Assembly: GCF_023241715.1 (NCBI RefSeq)
Contig: NZ_JALQCW010000008.1
Location: 124,001 to 188,000 of the forward strand
Reading direction: 5' to 3'
DNA length: 64,000 bases
DNA from: Pseudomonas morbosilactucae
Lineage (GTDB): Bacteria; Pseudomonadota; Gammaproteobacteria; Pseudomonadales; Pseudomonadaceae
In this document: one piece after another, positions 7,836 through 14,579 of the stretch
Layout of the letters: each line of letters starts with the position of its first letter
How positions within the stretch are numbered: position 1 is the stretch's first letter
Position numbers and translations under genes: made by a program
Notes under the pieces: generated by a model
Database searches by the model: none
What the model was told of the DNA's origin: nothing
The model's input: the letters and a program-made list of their open reading frames with translations, nothing else

Positions 7836-10775
7836 TCAGAAGCGGTAGCCGACCTCCAGCCAGTACTGGCGGCCGATTTCATAACTGGTGCTGCCGCTGT
7901 AGCTGACGATGGGCGAGACCTTGTCCATGACGTTGGTCACGTCCACGGCGACGAACATGGCCTGTTCGTCGGCGGTGGGCAGTTCCCAGTAGAGCCGGGT
8001 GTCCCAGGTCGGCGCGGCTTTCACCGTGGCGGCTTCGTAGACGTCGTATTCGGTGAGGTAACCGTTGGTGGGCAGGATGGTGGTGTCGCCGGTGTTGACG
8101 ATCTGCTTGTAGGCGCCGCGGTAGCGGAAGAAGTTGCTCCAGGTCAGGTGCAGCGCTGGGACCTCGGTGATGGTGGTCAGGCGGGCGGTCCAGGGGCGGT
8201 TGAAGTCGCCGGATGGCAGGTCGCTGTAGGCGGTGACCTTGCCGTCGTAAAGCACATCGGTGTCATCCACTTCCGTGGCCGACAGGGTGTCCTGGTAGTC
8301 GGAATGGGTGCTGCGGGTGCGGTTCCAGTCGAAGGCTGCCTGCATCGAGGTCGTGGTCCCCAGACCGGTCAGGCGCCAGTCGGGGCTGATGGTCAGGGTG
8401 ATGTTGTCGCTCTCGCTGCGGCCCAGGTTGGAGTAGGTGTAGTAGTTGGCGACGGTGCCGCTGCCGTCGCCATCGGCCAGGTCGAGGTTGCGTGCCCGGG
8501 AGCGCACCACCTGGTCGCGGCCTTCGCGGTGGATGTACTTGAGGTCGAAGGTGGTGTCGAGAAAGCGCTGGCTGATGCCCAGCATCACTTCGTCGTCGTA
8601 GGGGATGTCCAATTGGCGGAACGAGTTTTCGTCGACGCCGTAGTTCACCCAATCACCGAACACGGGAATGTTGGTGGCGCCCGAAACCGCGCGGCTACGG
8701 CGCCAGCGCAGGGACTCTCGGCCATCGGCCAGGCGATAGATGAACAGGTTGCGCCCGTAGTAACGGTTGAGGCCGCCGGTCAGCACCGTGGAGCGGTCGG
8801 CAAACACGTCGTACTCGGCAGAGAAGCGCGGCGCCAGGGTCTTTTTGTCCATGTAGTCGTCGCCGTCAAAACGCAGGCCCGGGCGCAGGGTCAGCTTGCC
8901 CAGCTGGATCTCGTCCTGGGCGAACAGGGCGTACTTGCGCTCCGTCAGCTCAATGCTTCCCTCGCGGTAGTAGTTGAGCATGCGCAGGTACTGGCGAACC
9001 GGCGTCCCCACGGCGTTAGTACTGATCGAGCAGTACTCCGAGTCCAGGCCGCCACCGACGGTGTTACAGGTCTGGGTGCCGGTGTAGTTGGTGCTCACTA
9101 CGGTGGTGGCGGTCCAGGCATCTTCGGGACGTTCGTAGGTAGCGGTCTGCTGGGACAGCTCCAGCCCGGTCTGCAGCTTGTGGGTGATGCCAAAGGTGGT
9201 GACTGGCAGCCAGTCGGCCTTGAGGCTGTAGGTGCCTCCGACCTGAGTCTGGTTCAGGTCGCCCATGCCCCCTTCGTTACTGGTGGCGGCCGCACTGAGT
9301 GCGCCGTTACGGGTCGGGTTGCCCCAGTTCTTGTCCTGAGACCAGCGCCACGTCTTGTAAACGTTGGCGTCGGACGCACGCGAGCTTTCCAGGTTGGTAT
9401 ACGCCAGCTTGTGGGTATAGGTGGCCTGGTCGCCGAGCCAGATGGCCTGGAACGAACCCTGGTAGCCGCCTTGATGGATCTGCATGCCGGAGTCGCGTGC
9501 GTTGTCGCGGTAATACTGACCTTCCTGGGGCGCGTGCATCAGGCTTATGCGGGTTTCCAGGCGCTCGTTGGGGTTCCAGAACGCCTTGAGCACGAAGTTG
9601 TCGATCTGCCTTTTTTGATCGCGCTTTTCTGAGTCGGCCGCACTGTTGAACCCATTGTCATAGGCGTTCAACGGGATCAGCGAGGTCTTGCGCGAGAAGT
9701 TGGCCATCAAGCCGAAATTTTCGGTGAGATGGCCTTCGACCGTGGCCTTGTAGGTGAACTTCTCGAAGTTTGGCTGGTTCTGCGAGTTGGTCGATTGCTC
9801 GAAGGCGGTGCGTTGATCATCGGCGATATGGAAGTTGGTCCAGGCCGAGCGGGTCATGCTCATGGACACCTTGCCGTGCAGGTCTTCGGTGGGGCGGCGG
9901 GTGATGGCGTCTACCACGCCACCGTTGAACCCCCCGAATTCGGCCGGCACGTTGCTGTCGTAGACCTTCACCGACTCCAGCTGGTCCGCGTCCAGGGCAA
10001 TGCCGTGGGAACGACTGGGCAGGCCTTCCTGGCTGTTGTAGTCGTTCCAGGTATGGCTGCCGGGGTCCAGGTCGTTGTTGATGCTGATCCCGTCGATCAT
10101 GAAGTTGTTCTGGTAGTACTTGGCGCCGTTGATGCTGATGTCCGCCGGGTCGATTTCCCCGGCGGTGTTGGAGCTTTTCTGATCGGCGCTGAACTTCACG
10201 CTGGGGTGCATCTGCAGCAGCGTGGTGATGTCACCGTTGGCCCCGGGGAAGGCTTCGATGGCCTTGCGGTCGATCACCGTCTGGCCCATGTAGCTGGCCT
10301 CGGGTGGAGTGCCGAGGACCACGATGTTTTCCGTGACCATGACCTCGCTGGTGCTTTGGCGGCTGGCCTCGGTCTCGGGGATTTCTTCCAGGGTCAGGGT
10401 GTCGGCCGCCGGGTTCAGGCGCCAGCGCACGCCGCTGCCGTGCAGCAGGTCGATCAGCGCGCTCTGGGCTGACAGCTGGCCGTGGGCGCCAAGGGACTCA
10501 CGGTTGCGCAGCAGGGCGCTGTCGGTGCTGATCTGGATCCCGGCCTGTTGACCGAAAGCGATCAGCGCGCCAGCCAGGGACTGGGCCGGGATATCGAACG
10601 TGAAGCGTTGCTCCAGGCGCTGGCTGACCGGGACCACAGCGCTGGTCTCGGCCGCTTGCAGCGAGGTACTCAACAGCACGCTGGCCAGGCCGACGGCCCC
10701 CAGTTGCAGGCTGATACGGCTGAACAAGGTGGAATCAGACGGCGAATTCAAAGACGCCGGCTTGGCAATGGTCAT
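7836..10775 (-). CDS. TonB-dependent outer-membrane receptor with STN signalling domain (FusA/YddB-like)
   Basis: 979 residues: signal peptide to about residue 41 (SLQA-AET), STN domain about 58-130, TonB-box-like EVMVTEN near 145, plug about 150-290 (with NGDITTLLQMHPSV and INGAKYYQNNFMIDG), then a 22-strand barrel ending in the aromatic residue of YWLEVGYRF. The plug resembles YddB/FusA receptors rather than siderophore receptors. The STN domain means the receptor can signal to a FecR-type anti-sigma, and just such a pair lies directly upstream on the same strand. Likely substrate: an iron-containing protein (a ferredoxin-like cargo), by analogy with Fus. A GGGGAG ribosome site precedes the ATG. 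Confidence 0.9.
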   Translation of the reverse strand: MTIAKPASLNSPSDSTLFSRISLQLGAVGLASVLLSTSLQAAETSAVVPVSQRLEQRFTFDIPAQSLAGALIAFGQQAGIQISTDSALLRNRESLGAHGQLSAQSALIDLLHGSGVRWRLNPAADTLTLEEIPETEASRQSTSEVMVTENIVVLGTPPEASYMGQTVIDRKAIEAFPGANGDITTLLQMHPSVKFSADQKSSNTAGEIDPADISINGAKYYQNNFMIDGISINNDLDPGSHTWNDYNSQEGLPSRSHGIALDADQLESVKVYDSNVPAEFGGFNGGVVDAITRRPTEDLHGKVSMSMTRSAWTNFHIADDQRTAFEQSTNSQNQPNFEKFTYKATVEGHLTENFGLMANFSRKTSLIPLNAYDNGFNSAADSEKRDQKRQIDNFVLKAFWNPNERLETRISLMHAPQEGQYYRDNARDSGMQIHQGGYQGSFQAIWLGDQATYTHKLAYTNLESSRASDANVYKTWRWSQDKNWGNPTRNGALSAAATSNEGGMGDLNQTQVGGTYSLKADWLPVTTFGITHKLQTGLELSQQTATYERPEDAWTATTVVSTNYTGTQTCNTVGGGLDSEYCSISTNAVGTPVRQYLRMLNYYREGSIELTERKYALFAQDEIQLGKLTLRPGLRFDGDDYMDKKTLAPRFSAEYDVFADRSTVLTGGLNRYYGRNLFIYRLADGRESLRWRRSRAVSGATNIPVFGDWVNYGVDENSFRQLDIPYDDEVMLGISQRFLDTTFDLKYIHREGRDQVVRSRARNLDLADGDGSGTVANYYTYSNLGRSESDNITLTISPDWRLTGLGTTTSMQAAFDWNRTRSTHSDYQDTLSATEVDDTDVLYDGKVTAYSDLPSGDFNRPWTARLTTITEVPALHLTWSNFFRYRGAYKQIVNTGDTTILPTNGYLTEYDVYEAATVKAAPTWDTRLYWELPTADEQAMFVAVDVTNVMDKVSPIVSYSGSTSYEIGRQYWLEVGYRF

Positions 10776-10821
10776 CCGAAACTACTCCCCAGAGCACTGC
10801 AAAAATGCGCACGCAAAACAT

Positions 10822-10840
10822 AATGAGAACGCATCTCAAA
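10822..10840 (-). promoter_or_regulatory. Fur-box-like sequence before the receptor gene
   Basis: AATGAGAACGCATCTCAAA sits about 50 bases upstream of the receptor start. It keeps both arms of the common Pseudomonas Fur half-site pattern (TGAGAA and TCTCA) but deviates in the centre. An additional inverted pair, TGCGTC and GACGCA, lies just beyond at 10841-10862. Candidate only. Confidence 0.45.
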
Positions 10841-10991
10841 TGCGTCGTAGGCAAATGACGCAGTGCTTCAGGAAATTTTCAGAAAATAGGCAAAATAATT
10901 TTTTGCCCGGCTCGGAGTTCGCAGAGGGAAGGGGCGTTTGGGCGGGGAAGACGCCGCTCAGATGGCCCGGTAGAGCGGTTCGAGAGGTGTC

Positions 10992-11015
10992 ACGGCGAGG
11001 CTTGGCCCTCGCCGT
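10992..11015 (-). terminator. Hairpin downstream of the anti-sigma gene
   Basis: ACGGCGAGG and CCTCGCCGT form a perfect 9-bp stem with a 6-base loop, 32 bases past the anti-sigma stop codon. No T-run follows on the minus strand, so termination strength is uncertain; it may separate the fecIR-like unit from the receptor promoter. Confidence 0.4.
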
Positions 11016-11046
11016 TCAGGGTGGTTTGGCGTGAGGCCCTAGAGGC

Positions 11047-12093
11047 TTAGGGGCGCGAAACAATCCACAGGTAGGCGCTGGTCACCTTGAGCTGGCCGCC
11101 GTGGGCCTGGACGATGGCGCGCAACGCGGCCTGGGGGTCGCGCAGGTCGTAGACGCCGGTGACGGTTTCCCCGGCCAGGAAGCTGTCCGGTAGCAGGATC
11201 AGGCCACGGTGATAGCGCCGCAGCTGTTCCACCAACTCGCCGATGCTCAGGTCGTTGGCGATCAGTTGCTGCTGGCGCCAACTGGCCACCTGGCTGGCTT
11301 GCAGGCGGCTGCGTTGCAAGGTGGCGGCCGTGTAGTCCAGGCGCACCTGGTCGCCGGCGCGCAGCGCAGTGTCCAGTTCCGGGGCATGCAAGCGCTGGTC
11401 GCTGAGCTTGACCGAACCATGGGTCACCGCCACCTGGGTGCGGTGGTCGTCGAGGCGCACATCGAAGGCGGTGCCGGTGACCCGCACTGCTGCGCTGCCG
11501 GCCTTGACGGTAAAGGGCCGGGCCGGGTCCGGGCGCACCTCGAAATACGCTTCGCCACGCAGCAGCTCGACATTGCGGGCGCCGCCATCGAAGTGATCGG
11601 CCAGGGCGCTGTCGCTGCCGAGGGTCACCAGGCTGCCGTCGCTGAGCTGGACCTGGCGAATTTCACCGACTTGGCTGCTGTAGTCCGCGCGCCATTGGGT
11701 GGTGGTGGGCAACACCGCCAGCACCAGGCTCGCGGCCAGGGCGGCACCGACCCAAGTGCGTCGGCGGCGGTTGGCCCGGGGCTTGGCCGGCGGGCTGAGC
11801 ACCATGGGTTGTGGGGTCGGCAGCCTGTCGGCCGACCACTGTTCGCTGAACTGCGGCGGCAGTTCGCCACTGAGGCGCCAGATGCGTTCGGCCTTGCGCC
11901 AGGCTTTGGCGTGGGCCGGGGATTCGGCCTGCCAGGCTTGGCAGGCGGCCAGCAGGGCGTTGTCCTGCGGGCGTTGTTGCACCCGTTCAAGCCAGTCCAG
12001 GGCGGTATTCCAGACGGGGTCCTGGGCGAGGGGAGCCTTCATTGGCACAGTGCGGTCCGTGGTGTCGGGGGGCGCCAGTGTCGCATCAGTCAT
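11047..12093 (-). CDS. FecR-type anti-sigma factor
   Basis: A 348-residue single-pass membrane protein. Start at the ATG that overlaps the sigma-factor stop by 8 bp. The cytoplasmic N-terminal FecR_N region is rich in Trp (WNTALDWLERVQ, AWQAESP, RIWRLSG), the membrane segment is about VGAALAASLVLAVLP, and the periplasmic FecR domain has LSDGSLVTLGSDSAL and RGEAYFEVRPDPARPFTVKA. The C-terminal part (DLSIGELVEQLRRYHRG, then VTGVYDLRDPQAALRAIV) is the STN-like end expected to contact the receptor signalling domain. It would hold or activate the neighbouring sigma factor in response to ligand binding by the receptor encoded downstream. Confidence 0.93.
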   Translation of the reverse strand: MTDATLAPPDTTDRTVPMKAPLAQDPVWNTALDWLERVQQRPQDNALLAACQAWQAESPAHAKAWRKAERIWRLSGELPPQFSEQWSADRLPTPQPMVLSPPAKPRANRRRRTWVGAALAASLVLAVLPTTTQWRADYSSQVGEIRQVQLSDGSLVTLGSDSALADHFDGGARNVELLRGEAYFEVRPDPARPFTVKAGSAAVRVTGTAFDVRLDDHRTQVAVTHGSVKLSDQRLHAPELDTALRAGDQVRLDYTAATLQRSRLQASQVASWRQQQLIANDLSIGELVEQLRRYHRGLILLPDSFLAGETVTGVYDLRDPQAALRAIVQAHGGQLKVTSAYLWIVSRP

Positions 12094-12592
12094 CGTCTTC
12101 GCCCAGTTGTTCGGCGCAATGGGTGAGGGCGGTGCGCACCAGTTGATGGACCAGGCCGATGGAAATGCCCAGGTGATTGGCCACCTGCTGCAGGGTGCAG
12201 CCACCCAGGCGGTGCATCTCGAAGGCGATCCGTGTGCGTTCAGGCAACTGGGCCATGGCCGATTCCAATTGTCGCAGTTCATCCTGATGGTACAGCTGGT
12301 GTTCGGGGGATGGGGTGTCGGCGGGCAGGGTGGCCAGCAACTCGGCGCCATCCGCCTGGTATTTGTCGGTGTGCAGGCGCCGGGTCAGGTCCACGGCCAG
12401 GTTGCGCACGATCCGATACAGGTACGCCACCGGCTGCTGGATCGGGCTGGCGTCGCGGCCGTCGAAACGCAACCAGGCATCCTGGACCACGTCCTCGGCT
12501 TGTGCGCGCCCGCCTACGATCGGCGCGGCGTAGTCCACCAACGCCTTGCGGTTGGCGAGGTAGATTTCCAGCTTGGTACCTGGCTCGGCCAT
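12086..12592 (-). CDS. ECF sigma factor, FecI-like (iron starvation group)
   Basis: 168 residues with region 2 (AEDVVQDAWLRFDG, YLYRIVRNLAVDLTRR) and region 4 helix-turn-helix (CTLQQVANHLGISIGLVHQLV). Coupled to the FecR-type gene by an 8-bp overlap and transcribed towards the TonB receptor gene, the standard layout of cell-surface signalling. It should direct transcription of the receptor and probably the protease and ABC genes. A perfect Fur-type palindrome lies about 60 bases upstream, so synthesis is expected only under iron limitation. Confidence 0.94.
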   Translation of the reverse strand: MAEPGTKLEIYLANRKALVDYAAPIVGGRAQAEDVVQDAWLRFDGRDASPIQQPVAYLYRIVRNLAVDLTRRLHTDKYQADGAELLATLPADTPSPEHQLYHQDELRQLESAMAQLPERTRIAFEMHRLGGCTLQQVANHLGISIGLVHQLVRTALTHCAEQLGEDDD

Positions 12593-12651
12593 GAAATGAA
12601 TGAACGCTCTGAAAATGGAGCCAATGGGCAGCGGTTCGCGACTTTACTTTG

Positions 12652-12670
12652 ATTGATAAGCATTATCAAT
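12652..12670 (-). promoter_or_regulatory. Fur box upstream of the ECF sigma gene
   Basis: ATTGATAAGCATTATCAAT is a perfect 8-3-8 inverted repeat and closely follows the Fur consensus (GATAAT-type arms). Its centre is about 70 bases upstream of the sigma-factor start, where Fur would occlude the promoter. Confidence 0.75.
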
Positions 12671-12708
12671 TGAGTCGTTCCGGCGTGCGCTGAACGGCGT
12701 TCTCCATG

Positions 12709-12930
12709 TCAATCCAGTTGCTCGGGCTTGAGTTCGGGGTGCTGCCGGATGAGCGGGTTGAGAAAAGCCTCGATGATCTCGCCCATCACCTTGCCTGTCG
12801 CCAGCGTGTAGGCCCTGGCCTGCCCGTCGTCGAGGTGCGGCAGGGTGTCTGCCAGGTGCTGGTCGACTCGCTGCAAGACGTCGAGGTACAGATCCAATGT
12901 TGCTTGGGCGATCGCTTTATCCGGTACCAT
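12709..12930 (-). CDS. Small conserved-looking hypothetical protein (73 residues)
   Basis: An acidic, probably all-helical cytoplasmic protein starting MVPDKAIAQATLDLYLDVLQ and ending LKPEQLD, with no signal peptide or membrane segment. It has a strong GGAGG ribosome site 6 bases before the ATG, which argues for a real gene. It ends close to the Fur box of the sigma gene, and its own promoter would lie in the spacer shared with the divergent gene at 13021. I do not recognise a family. Confidence 0.7.
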   Translation of the reverse strand: MVPDKAIAQATLDLYLDVLQRVDQHLADTLPHLDDGQARAYTLATGKVMGEIIEAFLNPLIRQHPELKPEQLD

Positions 12931-12941
12931 TTGTCCTCCAG

Positions 12942-12999
12942 AAAACCGCGGCTTGGGCTATAGACGCACGAGCGCGGTTTTTTTTCAGAATAAAACCGC
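12942..12999. repeat. Three alternating copies of an 8-9 bp arm able to form exclusive hairpins
   Basis: AAAACCGCG (12942-12950), CGCGGTTTT (12973-12981) and AAAACCGC (12992-12999) are spaced so that the middle copy can pair with either the first or the third. The first pairing is followed by more T residues and so looks like a terminator on the plus strand; the second would prevent it. It lies in the divergent spacer ahead of the gene at 13021. Confidence 0.45.
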
Positions 13000-13020
13000 A
13001 AGTCCGGTGAATGGGGCCTG

Positions 13021-13341
13021 ATGAACACTCGATGGTTGCGTGCATGGATGCTTGTCCCGACCTTGGGCGTCGTGCTGTTGGGGGGCCTGACCCCGGTGCT
13101 GTCCAACGCCTGGCAACTGTTGGTCGAGCGCTCCAATTTCATTCCGCCGGAGTCGTCGATCTGGACCTTCGAGCCCACAGTGATCAACCAGGGCTCCAGT
13201 AATTACTGGCTGTACGGTGAAGACCGGCAGCACTATTTCTATTTCTCCTACACCCCTGAAACCCCCTACCGGCTGATCGGCAAAGACGCCCGTTGCCCGG
13301 GGTTCAATCCGCGGGATGTGACCACGTGGTGCACGCCGTGA
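13021..13341 (+). CDS. Hypothetical membrane-anchored or secreted protein (106 residues)
   Basis: It starts MNTRWLRAWMLVPTLGVVLLGG, an N-terminal hydrophobic segment that is either a signal anchor or a signal peptide, followed by an aromatic-rich extracytoplasmic part (SIWTFEPTVINQGSSNYWLYG, then HYFYFSYTPETPYRLIG) with two Cys near the C-terminus (ARCPGF, TWCTP) that could form a disulfide. No family recognised. Its stop overlaps a GTG start of the DUF3142 gene (GTGA), so it heads a three-gene envelope unit. Confidence 0.75.
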   Translation: MNTRWLRAWMLVPTLGVVLLGGLTPVLSNAWQLLVERSNFIPPESSIWTFEPTVINQGSSNYWLYGEDRQHYFYFSYTPETPYRLIGKDARCPGFNPRDVTTWCTP

Positions 13342-14579
13342 GCCGAGGGGTTTTTTGCCTCCAAGGGCCGCACTCGCGATTAGCCTCAGCCGGTATTCGT
13401 TTCGCCGCGCTGCTGCTGGGCGTGCTGCTGCTCAATGGCTGTGAGCAGCGGGCCGCGCCGCCCCTGGATCAGCAGGTGTATGTCTGGCAGCGCCAGTGGA
13501 AAGACGCCCATCGCGAGGCGCTGGCGCACAGCCGCGAGGACTTTTCCACGTTGCGCGTCCTGGCCTTGCAGGCCTTTCCCAAGGCGGGGTGGAGCCGGGC
13601 ACGGATCGATGCCCAGTTGCTCAAGGCCGACGGCCGCCCGCTGATCGCCGTGGTGCGCCTCGACGGCCAACTGCCGGCCCTGGACCAGGACCAGATCAAC
13701 ACGCAGATCCAGCTACTGCTGGCCGACTGGCAAGCCCAAGGCCTGACCCTGGCCGGGCTGGAAATCGACCATGACGCGGGGGTTGCCCGGCTGCCGGGTT
13801 ACCAGGCCTTTCTGGCCCAGTTGCGCAACCGCCTGCCGAGCACCCTGGCCCTGAGCATCACCGCCTTGCCGTCCTGGCTTGGTAGCCGTGAGCTGCCGGC
13901 GCTGCTGGCCACGGTGGACAGCAGCGTGCTGCAGGTGCATGCGGTGAGCGACCCACGCCTGGGGCTGTTCGAACCCGGCCAGGCCCGGCAGTGGGCCCAG
14001 GCCTGGAGCAAGGTCACCGATAAACCCTTCTACCTGGCCTTGCCGGCCTACGGCGTGGCCTTGCTGTCGAACACCGAAGGCGCGCCCCTGGTGGAAAGCG
14101 AAGTGGCCATCGAGCAGGCCGGTGAACGTCAGGAGCTCATGGCTGATCCCCGGCAACTGGCAACCCTGGCCCTGGAATTACGCAAGGATCCGCCACCACA
14201 CTTGGCGGGGCTGATCTGGTTTCGCCTGCCGCTCAAGGGCGATCGCCGGGCCTGGAGCCTGACCACCCTCAAGGCCGTGGCCCGGGGCGAGGCCCTGGAC
14301 AGCCAGCTCGGCCTGTCGCTGGTCGAGCAGGACGGGCTCTTCGATATCCGCCTGCGCAACCAGGGCAACCTCGACAGCCCTTTGCCGGAACACCTGACCC
14401 TGGCCGTTGCCCAATGCGACGGCTTCGATGCCGTGGCCGGTTACACGGTGCGCCAGCAGGGCCCACAGCTGTTGTTCAGCCGCCAGCAACCCGCTCGCCT
14501 GGCCGCGGGCGGTGAGCGGGCTGTGGGTTGGGCGCGCTGTACAAAAATTGATCAAGGAGCTTCCCATGTTCGCCCCTAA
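13338..14579 (+). CDS. DUF3142 lipoprotein
   Basis: A GTG start overlapping the preceding stop by 4 bp gives about 413 residues with a lipoprotein signal (AALLLGVLLLNGC). In-frame starts 9 and 45 bases earlier exist but have no better ribosome site. The body looks like a TIM-barrel glycosidase-like fold of the DUF3142 family (QVYVWQRQW near the N-terminus, LAGLEIDHDAG in the middle, KPFYLALPAYGVALL and LAGLIWFRLPL towards the end); the Glu/Asp in LEIDHD sit where such proteins carry acidic residues. Function unknown; it overlaps the downstream TPR gene by 14 bp, so the three products probably act together in the envelope. Confidence 0.85.
   Translation: MSRGVFCLQGPHSRLASAGIRFAALLLGVLLLNGCEQRAAPPLDQQVYVWQRQWKDAHREALAHSREDFSTLRVLALQAFPKAGWSRARIDAQLLKADGRPLIAVVRLDGQLPALDQDQINTQIQLLLADWQAQGLTLAGLEIDHDAGVARLPGYQAFLAQLRNRLPSTLALSITALPSWLGSRELPALLATVDSSVLQVHAVSDPRLGLFEPGQARQWAQAWSKVTDKPFYLALPAYGVALLSNTEGAPLVESEVAIEQAGERQELMADPRQLATLALELRKDPPPHLAGLIWFRLPLKGDRRAWSLTTLKAVARGEALDSQLGLSLVEQDGLFDIRLRNQGNLDSPLPEHLTLAVAQCDGFDAVAGYTVRQQGPQLLFSRQQPARLAAGGERAVGWARCTKIDQGASHVRP

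Noticed and set aside
5474..9632. Two long plus-strand frames (698 and 612 codons) opposite the protease and receptor genes
   Set aside because: Low-complexity shadows of the M16 and TonB receptor coding sequence, with no recognisable domain.
10841..10862. TGCGTC...GACGCA as the promoter of the ECF sigma factor
   Set aside because: It is a dyad, whereas ECF promoters are asymmetric -35/-10 elements; kept only as an observation.
12942..12985. Plain rho-independent terminator reading on the plus strand
   Set aside because: No plus-strand gene ends before it; the third repeat copy makes an alternative pairing more likely, so it is listed as a repeat.
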